Notes: a model not told the origin generated them from the letters alone. Numbered from the stretch's first letter, positions 1-5,605 are shown. The stretch: 5,605 bases of DNA from an uncultured Rikenellaceae bacterium (GCA_947038135.1 CAMQVM010000119.1:1-5605), one strand, 5' to 3'. Numbers and translations: made by a program.

Positions 1-2
1 GT

Positions 3-875
3 AGAAGAGCTGGAGGAAAGGGCACAACACCAAGAGTTGAAGAAGATAAACCTTTTTTAGCCTCTGGAACATTTAATGACAGAGCTACAGGGGCGCCAAT
101 AACTATACTTTTCGATAATAACAATATTAAAAGTGGCGATTATACAAACCTTGTAAAGCACCCACGACCAGGTCACTCAGACTTTGTGGCAACACATAAA
201 TACTCAGGCTTCAACGATTATAGAGGAGGAGGGCATTTTTCGGCTCGTGTAACTCTAGGTATTGTTGCTGCTGGTGTTATTGCAAAAAAACTACTAGGTA
301 GCAACGGTATATCAATCAGTAGCAAGGTTGTAGCTATTGGCGGAGAGAGCGATAAGTCTAAATTTGAAGATATTGTAACAGCAGCACTTAAAGCTCACGA
401 TTCAGTTGGTGGTGTAATTCAGTGCGAGGTAGAGGGGTTACCTATCGGCTTAGGAGAGCCGTTTTTCGACTCTGTTGAGAGCCTTATAAGCCACGCAATT
501 TTTGCAATTCCTGCTGTTCGAGGCATCGAATTTGGCGAAGGATTTGCTGCATCGTCAACTAGGGGGTCGCATCATAATGACCCTATACTATCGACCGATG
601 GAGCAACACAAACAAATAATGCAGGGGGAATTAATGGTGGCATATCTAATGGTAACAAGATAGTTTTCAAAGTGGCATTTAAGCCAACATCAAGCATAAA
701 TCATCCGCAAATGACACTTAACACTACTACAAATAGTGTAGAGGAGTTGATAATTAAAGGTAGGCATGATGCTTGTGTAGCTCTAAGAGCACCAGTTATG
801 GTTGAGGCAATGGCTGCAATAACACTTGCCGACCTACTATTAATATCACAGTCTACTTTTAAAGGGGCACTTTAA
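3..875 (+). CDS. aroC: Chorismate synthase (AroC), 5'-truncated by window edge
   Basis: The enzyme converts 5-enolpyruvylshikimate-3-phosphate to chorismate, the last common step of aromatic amino acid synthesis, in the cytoplasm with reduced FMN. Reading from base 3, 290 codons remain before TAA; by comparison with the E. coli enzyme about 45 N-terminal residues, including the GESHG motif, lie outside the window. Visible family signatures are RRAGGKGTTPR (3-35), RPGHSD with the conserved histidine (165-182), YRGGGHFSAR (219-248), the glycine-rich NAGGINGGISNG (618-653) followed by KPTSS, and KGRHDAC near the C terminus (from 756). A GTG at 186 is internal, not a start: homology continues upstream of it. 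The segment between the RGGG motif and GLPIGLGEPFFDS is short, so the full protein would be about 335 residues against about 360 in E. coli. From memory, this compact form and the FNDYRGGGHFS wording look more like Clostridia-type enzymes than the usual Bacteroides one. The family call is very secure. Confidence 0.97.
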   Translation, partial: RRAGGKGTTPRVEEDKPFLASGTFNDRATGAPITILFDNNNIKSGDYTNLVKHPRPGHSDFVATHKYSGFNDYRGGGHFSARVTLGIVAAGVIAKKLLGSNGISISSKVVAIGGESDKSKFEDIVTAALKAHDSVGGVIQCEVEGLPIGLGEPFFDSVESLISHAIFAIPAVRGIEFGEGFAASSTRGSHHNDPILSTDGATQTNNAGGINGGISNGNKIVFKVAFKPTSSINHPQMTLNTTTNSVEELIIKGRHDACVALRAPVMVEAMAAITLADLLLISQSTFKGAL

Positions 876-876
876 A
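858..876 (+). terminator. Weak hairpin at the aroC stop codon, possible terminator
   Basis: TTTAAAG (858-864) and CTTTAAA (870-876) form a perfect 7-bp stem around the 5-base loop GGGCA, overlapping the aroC stop codon. The stem is AT-rich and is followed by a broken T run (TACTATTTTAC), so it would be a poor intrinsic terminator. It is noted because nothing better ends the aroC transcript before the next promoter. Confidence 0.25.
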
Positions 877-995
877 TACTATTTTACATATAACTAATAA
901 ATAATGATGGTTGAGATGTAGGTAAGAAAAACAAATCAATCATATTAACACAACTATCATACATTTCACTTGTTGATTGTTACAAATAATTAATT

Positions 996-1044
996 TAACA
1001 AAAAAGTTTGTTAGTTAACAAAAAATAGATACCTTTGTAACAAA
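996..1044 (+). promoter_or_regulatory. Cluster of TAACAAA/TTTGTTA half-sites, putative operator
   Basis: The heptamer TAACAAA occurs at 996-1002, 1016-1022 and 1038-1044, and its exact complement TTTGTTA at 1007-1013. The 1007-1022 pair makes the perfect palindrome TTTGTTA-GT-TAACAAA over the -33 box. Another inverted repeat, TTTGT-A-ACAAA (1034-1044), spans the -7 box and the likely transcription start. Direct copies are 20 and 22 bp apart, about two helical turns. Lrp/AsnC proteins are known to bind multiple phased sites and often control their own genes, so self-regulation is the natural inference. AT richness raises the chance of coincidental repeats. Confidence 0.5.
1007..1037 (+). promoter_or_regulatory. 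Bacteroidota-type promoter for the asnC-like gene and tsaB
   Basis: TTTG at 1007-1010 and TACCTTTG at 1030-1037 are separated by 19 bp. This matches the known Bacteroides vegetative promoter consensus, TTTG at -33 and TAnnTTTG at -7 with about 19-21 bp between. Transcription should begin a few bases after 1037, giving a leader of roughly 20 bases before the ATG at 1064. The -33 box lies inside an inverted repeat that may be an operator. Confidence 0.8.
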
Positions 1045-1063
1045 CAATTAAATAATTCGAATT

Positions 1064-1543
1064 ATGGCCAAATATAGTATTGACGCAATTGATCAAAAGA
1101 TCTTGACTCACCTAATAGGTAACGCACGTATGCCTTTCCTTGAGATCGCAAGAGTTTGTGGTATTTCTGGAGCAGCTATCCATCAGCGTGTAAAGAAGTT
1201 AGAAGAAGCAGGTATAATAATAGGTTCTCGTTTAGAGATAGATCCTAAGGCGCTTGGAAACGATGTGTGTGCTTATGTTGGTATTGAGTTAGCTCAATCT
1301 GGCTTCTACACAGAGGTTATTACTGCACTAAAGCATATACCAGAAATTGTAGAGTGTAACTTTATGACTGGAAAATATTCTATTTTCATCAAGCTTTACT
1401 GTAAAGATAATAAGCATCTTATGGATACTATGATATTTATTATCAAAGATATTCCAGGTGTTGCACAGACTGAAACTCTAATATCTTTAGAGCAATCGTT
1501 CGAGCGACAAGTAAGCATTCCTAAAATAGCGGAGAAGAAATAA
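1064..1543 (+). CDS. AsnC/Lrp-family transcriptional regulator
   Basis: This is a DNA-binding regulator expected to assemble as dimers to octamers and respond to an amino acid. Length is 159 residues, normal for the family (about 150-165). Residues 5-60 form the winged helix-turn-helix; the turn and recognition helix lie in IARVCGISGAAIHQRVKKLE (28-47). Residues 68-145 form the ligand-binding RAM/AsnC domain, with MTGKYSIFIK (101-110) and the terminal strand ETLISLEQ (137-144). These segments resemble E. coli AsnC (TGHYSIFIKV, then a TETL strand) more than Lrp, which has an aspartate in the TGxxD loop. The asparagine-sensing role of AsnC cannot be assumed here: no asparagine synthetase gene is in view. 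The ATG at 1064 fits the family N terminus and follows a consensus promoter without a Shine-Dalgarno sequence. The stop is one base before tsaB, so the two genes are very probably co-transcribed. Confidence 0.93.
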   Translation: MAKYSIDAIDQKILTHLIGNARMPFLEIARVCGISGAAIHQRVKKLEEAGIIIGSRLEIDPKALGNDVCAYVGIELAQSGFYTEVITALKHIPEIVECNFMTGKYSIFIKLYCKDNKHLMDTMIFIIKDIPGVAQTETLISLEQSFERQVSIPKIAEKK

Positions 1544-1544
1544 G

Positions 1545-2246
1545 ATGATATTATCAATAGAAACCGGAGGTGAAATCTGCTCTGTTGCTCTATCTGAAAA
1601 TGACAAACTTATCTCACTAAGGGAGAGCGATGGAGGACAAAACCATGCTCAAGATGTTGCACTTTTTATTCAAGAAATATTGCATGAGAATAGTATCTCA
1701 TGCAAAGATCTAAAGGCCGTTGCTGTAAGTAAAGGACCTGGATCATATACAGGGTTAAGAATAGGGGTATCTGTAGCAAAAGGAATTTGCTACGGGGCAA
1801 ATATTCCATTGATTGCTATCAACTCGCTTGAGTCGCTAGCATCTATTGCGATAGATGATTTTAATGCGGGATTGCTAGACATCAACACCTTAGATAACTC
1901 TATATTATGCCCAATGATAGATGCACGACGAATGGAGGTGTATGAGCAGCTTTACAACCAAAATTGCAAAGCAACCTCAGAGGTTAACGCCCACATTATC
2001 ACCCCTGAAAGTTTTACATCTAACAGCGAGCACGATCAATTTATAATTTTCGGGTCAGGTGCACAAAAGTGTATCGACACCCTAAAAGTCAAAGGGCTGA
2101 AATATATAGATATAAAAGGTAGTGCTAGAGGAATTGCAAACAGAGCATACTTAGCATATCAAAAAGGCGAATTTGAAGATTTTGCCTATTTTGAGCCACT
2201 ATACCTTAAAGAGTTTGTGGCAGGAACACCCAAGAAGCTACTTTAA
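1545..2246 (+). CDS. tsaB: tRNA threonylcarbamoyladenosine biosynthesis protein TsaB
   Basis: TsaB is the non-catalytic partner of TsaD. Together with TsaE they transfer threonylcarbamoyl from TC-AMP, made by TsaC, to A37 of tRNAs reading ANN codons; the protein is cytoplasmic. Length, 233 residues, is typical. The N-terminal ASKHA-fold strand is LSIETGGEICSVAL (3-16). The family signature KGPGSYTGLRIG spans 63-74, DARRMEVY 126-133, and the C-terminal EPLYLKEF 217-224. The E at 36-39 HAQ/D region of the classic HS..L motif is present as NHAQDVAL (33-40). The ATG lies one base after the stop of the asnC-like gene; a GGAG (1531-1534) ten bases upstream could help initiation, although translational coupling is equally plausible. 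Many bacteria place tsaB near rimI or tsaD; here it follows a regulator instead. A hairpin terminator appears just downstream. Confidence 0.95.
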   Translation: MILSIETGGEICSVALSENDKLISLRESDGGQNHAQDVALFIQEILHENSISCKDLKAVAVSKGPGSYTGLRIGVSVAKGICYGANIPLIAINSLESLASIAIDDFNAGLLDINTLDNSILCPMIDARRMEVYEQLYNQNCKATSEVNAHIITPESFTSNSEHDQFIIFGSGAQKCIDTLKVKGLKYIDIKGSARGIANRAYLAYQKGEFEDFAYFEPLYLKEFVAGTPKKLL

Positions 2247-2260
2247 GCTGAAATTTTGAG

Positions 2261-2302
2261 AGGCATGGAGCGACTATTTATATAGTATATCCTTGCCTTT
2301 TT
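2261..2302 (+). terminator. Probable intrinsic terminator after tsaB
   Basis: AGGCATGGA (2261-2269) pairs with TCCTTGCCT (2290-2298) with one T-T mismatch. Within it, ACTAT (2273-2277) pairs with ATAGT (2282-2286) around a TTAT loop, leaving a symmetric 3x3 internal loop. The structure runs into TTTTT (2298-2302). It starts 14 bases after the tsaB stop, where an operon end is expected. Confidence 0.6.
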
Positions 2303-2375
2303 GCTATAACATTGTGATATAATATTGTGCTATAATATTGTGCTGTAACTTTGTGCTATAACTTTGTGCTGCAAA
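2298..2375 (+). repeat. Six-unit 13-bp tandem repeat array
   Basis: Units begin at 2298, 2311, 2324, 2337, 2350 and 2363, with consensus WTTGTGCTATAAY. The middle four differ at only a few positions; the first has one mismatch to the best unit and the last is degenerate at its 3' end (GCAAA). The array has no length variation inside units, fills most of the gap between the tsaB terminator and the sulfatase gene, and overlaps the terminator's T tract. It does not resemble CRISPR, being too short and lacking spacers. Confidence 0.93.
2346..2366 (+). promoter_or_regulatory. Two -7-like boxes within the 13-bp array, candidate sulfatase promoter
   Basis: TAACTTTG occurs at 2346-2353 and again at 2359-2366; both match the Bacteroidota -7 element TAnnTTTG exactly. 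Each has ATTG, one mismatch from the TTTG -33 element, 18 bp upstream (2324-2327 and 2337-2340), slightly shorter than the usual 19-21. They lie 65-80 bases before the sulfatase ATG at 2432. Promoter activity is inferred, not shown. Confidence 0.45.
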
Positions 2376-2431
2376 ATAATCATGGCTGAAGAAAAATCAA
2401 ACACTCAACAACCCAACTAACAGTAATAAAT

Positions 2432-3871
2432 ATGAAAAGTTTTAAAATTGTAATCGCAACTACTATATTGCCAATCACGGCTTCTTTAAGTGGGTGTGCA
2501 GAGAGCGCTGTTGATACAGCCAAACAACCAAATATCATATTAATAATGGTCGATGACCTTGGATGGAGCGACCCTGGCTATATGAGTGACTATTATAACA
2601 CCCCAAATATTGATAAGCTAAAATCGCAAGGTATATACTTCCCTAATGGCTATGCGAGTGCATCGAATAGCGCTCCAAGCAGGGCATCAATGCTAACTGG
2701 ACGATATAACCCTACCCATGGTGTATATACAGTTAATCCAGCAGCTAGAGGTAAGTCTAAAGACCGACAATTGATTCCGAGCGAAAATAGCAAATATATA
2801 AAAGATGGAATAGAAACCCTACCTGAAGCGATGAAGAAGCAGGGTTACAACACTTGCCACATAGGAAAATGGCATATCACTGAAAACCCTTTATTGAAAG
2901 GTGTAGATATAAATATTGGTGGAAATGGTACAGGTCACCCAAAATCATATTTTTCACCATACAAAAATGCAAACCTTAAAAATGGAGTTGATGGCGAGTA
3001 TCTAACTGATAGACTAGGCGATGAGGCGGTAAATTATCTAAATAACAGCACAAAAAGCGAGTCGCCTTTTTTCTTATATTTCGCACCCTATGCAGTACAT
3101 ACTCCCCTACAAGCTAAGCCTGAGATCATTGCTAAATACACTAAGAGAGATCAAAGTGAAGGGCATTTCAACCCTACCTATGCAGCTATGATTGAGAGCA
3201 TGGATGCTAATGTGGGTAAGCTACTCGAAGCGGCCGAAAAGTTAGACAATACTATAATTATACTCACCTCAGATAATGGTGGTGTATATAATATATCACG
3301 TCAATGGCCTTTAAGGGCAGGTAAAGGCTCTTTTTATGAGGGAGGTATAAGAGTACCATATATTATATACCAAAAAGGTGTATATGATGGAGGTGTTGCA
3401 ATTGAGCAGACTGTATCACAAATAGATATATTCCCCACCTTGCTCGCTATTTCGGGAAGCAAGAGCCAAGGCAAGAACCTAGATGGTGTCAGCCTAGTGC
3501 CTCTACTTAAAGACAAAAGCAGCACAGAGATTGCTGAGCGTGCACTATTTTGGCACTTTCCAGCTTATTTAGAGGGAGGTAATATTGAGAGCAAAGATAT
3601 TAAATTTCGTTCACGTCCTGTATCTGTCATTCGTAAAGGAGACTGGAAACTGATACAGAACCTTGAAGATGGAGAGCTGGAGTTATATAATATAAAAGAG
3701 GATATATCTGAAAAAAATAACATTATAAAGGGTGAGAAGCCTAACTCTTTAGAGTTATATTCAAACCCTAAAGTAAAAGAGTTATTTTTACTGCTTGAAA
3801 AGTGGCAGAAAGATAGTGGTGCTGCTGTTCCTACTGAACGCAACCCTGAATATGTTGCAAAAAAGAGATAA
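2432..3871 (+). CDS. Lipoprotein sulfatase, arylsulfatase-type (S1 family), serine-type
   Basis: The predicted enzyme hydrolyses sulfate esters in the periplasm or at a membrane surface. Residues 1-22 form a lipoprotein signal with lipobox LSGC; Cys22 would be lipidated. The domain starts at PNIILIMVDDLGWSD with calcium ligands D41 and D42. The active-site signature is S80-A-P-S-R84 through T89-G90; Ser80, rather than Cys, would be oxidised to formylglycine, which requires an anaerobic radical-SAM maturase encoded elsewhere. Further conserved sites are GKWH (145-148), VHTP (H223), SDNGG (D281, N282) and the lysine in RAGKGS (K298). The C-terminal subdomain has GDWKLI (403-408) and the LYNIKED segment typical of the family. 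Length, 479 residues, is within the usual 450-550. Substrate cannot be read from sequence: there is no SusC/SusD, glycoside hydrolase or second sulfatase here. It is a single-gene unit, with a repeat-containing leader and a strong terminator. Confidence 0.95.
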   Translation: MKSFKIVIATTILPITASLSGCAESAVDTAKQPNIILIMVDDLGWSDPGYMSDYYNTPNIDKLKSQGIYFPNGYASASNSAPSRASMLTGRYNPTHGVYTVNPAARGKSKDRQLIPSENSKYIKDGIETLPEAMKKQGYNTCHIGKWHITENPLLKGVDINIGGNGTGHPKSYFSPYKNANLKNGVDGEYLTDRLGDEAVNYLNNSTKSESPFFLYFAPYAVHTPLQAKPEIIAKYTKRDQSEGHFNPTYAAMIESMDANVGKLLEAAEKLDNTIIILTSDNGGVYNISRQWPLRAGKGSFYEGGIRVPYIIYQKGVYDGGVAIEQTVSQIDIFPTLLAISGSKSQGKNLDGVSLVPLLKDKSSTEIAERALFWHFPAYLEGGNIESKDIKFRSRPVSVIRKGDWKLIQNLEDGELELYNIKEDISEKNNIIKGEKPNSLELYSNPKVKELFLLLEKWQKDSGAAVPTERNPEYVAKKR

Positions 3872-3877
3872 TATACT

Positions 3878-3910
3878 AGCGTCTTAAAATCATGTTTTAA
3901 GACGCTTTTT
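3878..3910 (+). terminator. Strong intrinsic terminator after the sulfatase gene
   Basis: GCGTCTTAAAA (3879-3889) and TTTTAAGACGC (3895-3905) form a perfect 11-bp stem around loop TCATG, extended by A3878-T3906, and are followed by TTTTT (3906-3910). The hairpin begins seven bases after the sulfatase stop codon. Confidence 0.93.
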
Positions 3911-3943
3911 GTTGGTTATTAGTTGGACTCTTTTTATACTAGC

Positions 3944-3975
3944 TGATTGTTACATAGTTAACTAATAAAATTAGT
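3944..3975 (+). promoter_or_regulatory. Palindromic sequences upstream of the barrel gene, possible regulator site
   Basis: TGATTGTTACA (3944-3954) is followed directly by the perfect palindrome TAGTTAACTA (3955-3964), overlapping the inverted repeat ACTAAT-AAA-ATTAGT (3961-3975). The 11-mer and TAGTTAAC also occur upstream of the asnC-like gene (974-984 and 1012-1019). A shared regulator is possible; the AT-rich context limits certainty. Confidence 0.35.
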
Positions 3976-4026
3976 GTTGTACGACTGAATTATGATAATA
4001 TAATAGTATTATTTGAAATATATTTA

Positions 4027-4034
4027 TATATTTG
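4027..4034 (+). promoter_or_regulatory. Candidate -7 element upstream of the outer-membrane barrel gene
   Basis: TATATTTG matches the Bacteroidota TAnnTTTG element, 40 bases before the ATG at 4075. The following bases (TTTGTAAACAATTAA) resemble those at the asnC-like promoter (TTTGTAACAAACAATTAA). No TTTG lies at the expected 19-21 bp upstream; the nearest one, at 4012-4015, is too close. The promoter may therefore need an activator or may be weak. Confidence 0.5.
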
Positions 4035-4074
4035 TAAACAATTAATTAGTAAAAAACAAATAATAAACGCAATT

Positions 4075-4722
4075 ATGAGAAAGAAATACAATAGTTATAT
4101 TCTGCTTTCACTGCTAATATGTCTATCACATATAGGCTACGCACAGAAGCCACCAAAGTTTGAAAGAGGTAGTGATATATCCGCAAGTATTGGTTATTTG
4201 CCGATCACCACTATTTACGACAGCTTTCTGTACGATGGATGTAAGAGCATTTATCAACCCAACTCACTAAGTGGTATTTTTTCAGATGGAGATGTATGGC
4301 TAAAAGATGCTTACATAACAGGTGCAATAAACCTAACCTACACACGTAGACTAAAGAATTGGCTTGAGTTCTCTACAACAATGAGCTATATGGGGTACTA
4401 CTCGCACTACTACAACAACATCGATAATTCGTTTGCTTATAGTAACAATTCGCACAACATAAGCTTTATACCTGAGGCACGGTTTATATGGCTTCGTGCA
4501 AGGAGTATTAAGTTATACACAAGTATTGGTATAGGGGTAAGTTACTACTCTGATGAGTCTCGCCTAAACACCGATACAAATGTTGATAGAGGTATTGGCA
4601 TAGCAGCTAAATTCACACCACTCGGTATGAGAGTAGGTGCACGCAAGCTATATGGGTTTGGAGAGTTTTCTGCTGGTTCTACTGGTTTTTTTCTTGTAGG
4701 CATAGGCTATAAAATAAATTAA
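4075..4722 (+). CDS. Small outer-membrane beta-barrel protein, function unknown
   Basis: I do not recognise a named family. The 215-residue product has a clear signal peptide: MRKK, a hydrophobic core (8-18), and a probable signal peptidase I site after A23 (GYA|Q). The mature part, about 192 residues, alternates polar and hydrophobic or aromatic residues in strand-like blocks: 34-44, 82-90, 96-109, 128-140, 145-158, 173-181, 185-190, 193-200 and 204-214. It is rich in Tyr, Gly and Ser. This fits an eight- to ten-stranded barrel of the small OmpA/OmpW-like size class. The last strand, FFLVGIGYKIN, ends the protein, as expected for an outer-membrane targeting signal, but lacks the usual terminal Phe. 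Two cysteines (16, in the signal, and 56) do not suggest a disulfide. It has its own promoter region and probably shares a transcript with the lipoprotein gene 45 bp downstream. A soluble periplasmic beta protein is the main alternative. Confidence 0.75.
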   Translation: MRKKYNSYILLSLLICLSHIGYAQKPPKFERGSDISASIGYLPITTIYDSFLYDGCKSIYQPNSLSGIFSDGDVWLKDAYITGAINLTYTRRLKNWLEFSTTMSYMGYYSHYYNNIDNSFAYSNNSHNISFIPEARFIWLRARSIKLYTSIGIGVSYYSDESRLNTDTNVDRGIGIAAKFTPLGMRVGARKLYGFGEFSAGSTGFFLVGIGYKIN

Positions 4723-4767
4723 CAGTTTTGAACATTATAATCAATATTAAAATAAATAGTGTAAGTT

Positions 4768-5605
4768 ATGAAACAAATGGTTAAATACATAGCGCTCTTG
4801 TTAACAATTGTAGTATCGTTTACAGCGTGTAAGGTCACTGACAACCAAGATCCTGAGACAAAAATAGGGCAAGCGATATTAGTATATGAGCACTCTACAA
4901 AAAATATTATATCGCAGTTCCAAAGCAGCTTGAATGTAGCTCTTAAAATAGATGAGATATATACAGAGTTAGATGCAGATAAAAAAACTGATCTAATTGA
5001 TAAGTATTTTCCACACTCTAAGGTTACTTCTAAAGCAGGAGTGTTTACAATTGTCTCTTTTAATATTTTTGATGTCATGGTGATAGAGACAGGTGGCACA
5101 TCAATACACGGTGATAATGCACATTGGATCGTTTACAATGGAGCTTTCAAAAACAAAAAATTAGCTCATATAAAACGTATTACCTCTAATTTGTTTAATG
5201 TAACAGGTGAAAAAATTGAGCTTCCTAATTATAATATATCTACCGATTTACAAGCTAGCTGTAATTTGAGTATTGCAGTAAGCCCAGTTGATAAAGTAAG
5301 TGCTGAATCTAGTTCTATATATAAATATTCAATTAGTGGCGGTGGTGAATACTCAGAGGTGTCACAAATATATACACCTTTCAATGCCGAGTTAGTTCAT
5401 AACACTGTTGCATATTCATTTAAAGATAATACTTTATCTTACTGTCTATCAGATAATGACACGCATAAATCTACATTTATATTTTCTAGTGGAGCTATCG
5501 ACATGACTGTTATAGGCAAGAATATACAAGATGGTTTACAAGATATTAAAGTCGAATTTAAGGAGTCAGTTGGACCTCATACAGTATCGACAATCACTTA
5601 TAAAG
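4768..5605 (+). CDS. Putative lipoprotein, function unknown, 3'-truncated by window edge
   Basis: The frame is open from ATG 4768 to the right edge: 279 complete codons without a stop. The N terminus is a lipoprotein signal: MKQMVKY, a hydrophobic stretch (8-19) and lipobox FTAC, with Cys21 as the predicted lipidation site. After it comes KVTDNQDPE, an acidic stretch like the export signals that carry Bacteroidota lipoproteins to the cell surface; surface exposure is therefore possible but unproven. The remainder alternates short hydrophobic strands with Ser, Thr, Asn and Asp-rich loops (for example 91-108, 117-124, 184-202, 236-250, 258-278), suggesting a mostly beta fold; residues 33-82 look helical. 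I recognise no domain or catalytic motif. A second in-frame ATG at 4777 would shorten the signal, so 4768 is preferred. The 45-bp gap from the barrel gene has no terminator or promoter, which supports co-transcription. Confidence 0.85.
   Translation, partial: MKQMVKYIALLLTIVVSFTACKVTDNQDPETKIGQAILVYEHSTKNIISQFQSSLNVALKIDEIYTELDADKKTDLIDKYFPHSKVTSKAGVFTIVSFNIFDVMVIETGGTSIHGDNAHWIVYNGAFKNKKLAHIKRITSNLFNVTGEKIELPNYNISTDLQASCNLSIAVSPVDKVSAESSSIYKYSISGGGEYSEVSQIYTPFNAELVHNTVAYSFKDNTLSYCLSDNDTHKSTFIFSSGAIDMTVIGKNIQDGLQDIKVEFKESVGPHTVSTITYK

Noticed and set aside
186..875. GTG at 186 as the start of a shorter 229-residue chorismate synthase
   Set aside because: Conserved family sequence, including RRAGGKGTTPR and RPGHSD, lies in frame upstream of it, so the gene simply begins before the window.
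2298..2375. The 13-bp array as a CRISPR or plasmid iteron set
   Set aside because: Units are directly contiguous with no spacers, which excludes CRISPR, and no replication initiator gene is nearby, so an iteron origin has no support.
2382..2420. Twelve-codon ORF (MAEEKSNTQQPN) ending 11 bases before the sulfatase start
   Set aside because: It is too short to separate from chance, has no ribosome binding site and no run of regulatory codons, and no attenuator hairpin overlaps it. It could be a leader peptide only if conserved in relatives.
3334..3525. Minus-strand open frame of 63 codons inside the sulfatase gene
   Set aside because: It is antisense to conserved sulfatase sequence, with no promoter or recognisable protein features; a shadow of the real gene.
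3565..3843. Minus-strand open frame of 92 codons inside the sulfatase C-terminal region
   Set aside because: It is antisense to a well-supported coding region, and its Ser/Phe-rich translation is what reversed Bacteroidota coding sequence gives.
4719..5099. Minus-strand open frame of 126 codons at the barrel/lipoprotein junction
   Set aside because: The plus strand here encodes a lipoprotein with signal and lipobox that stays open to the window edge, which explains the sequence better. The minus frame has no promoter or familiar domain.

Overview
The window (5605 bp, AT-rich) looks like chromosomal DNA from a Bacteroidota bacterium, most likely an order Bacteroidales relative. The evidence is threefold. 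The intergenic regions carry Bacteroidota-type promoter elements (TTTG, then TAnnTTTG), including one exact pair with 19 bp spacing upstream of the AsnC-like gene. There are almost no Shine-Dalgarno sequences. The right half encodes a lipoprotein sulfatase of the serine type, a small outer-membrane barrel and a lipoprotein with an acidic stretch after the cysteine, all common in this phylum. Species cannot be named from the sequence alone.

Layout, all genes on the + strand. (1) 1-875: the 3' part of chorismate synthase (aroC), cut by the left edge. (2) 1064-2246: a compact pair, an AsnC/Lrp-family regulator and tsaB, separated by a single base, driven by a well-formed promoter embedded in a cluster of TAACAAA/TTTGTTA half-sites, and closed by a probable hairpin terminator. 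(3) 2298-2375: about six copies of a 13-bp tandem repeat whose junctions regenerate the Bacteroidota -7 promoter element, upstream of a lipoprotein sulfatase (2432-3871) that ends in a strong terminator. (4) 3872-5605: a new promoter region, a small secreted outer-membrane beta-barrel protein and, 45 bp later with no visible terminator or promoter between, a lipoprotein gene that runs off the right edge.

The left half is core metabolism and translation: aromatic amino acid precursor synthesis, amino-acid-responsive regulation, and tRNA t6A37 modification. The right half is envelope and periplasm: sulfate ester hydrolysis, an outer-membrane barrel and a lipoprotein. There is no SusC/SusD pair, so the sulfatase is not in a visible polysaccharide utilisation locus. 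I see no RNA genes, CRISPR array, insertion sequence or phage gene. The most unusual features are non-coding: the 13-bp array with repeated -7 boxes, and the phased operator-like repeats upstream of the asnC-like gene. No clearly new multi-gene system can be claimed; the barrel/lipoprotein pair is the least explained coding content.
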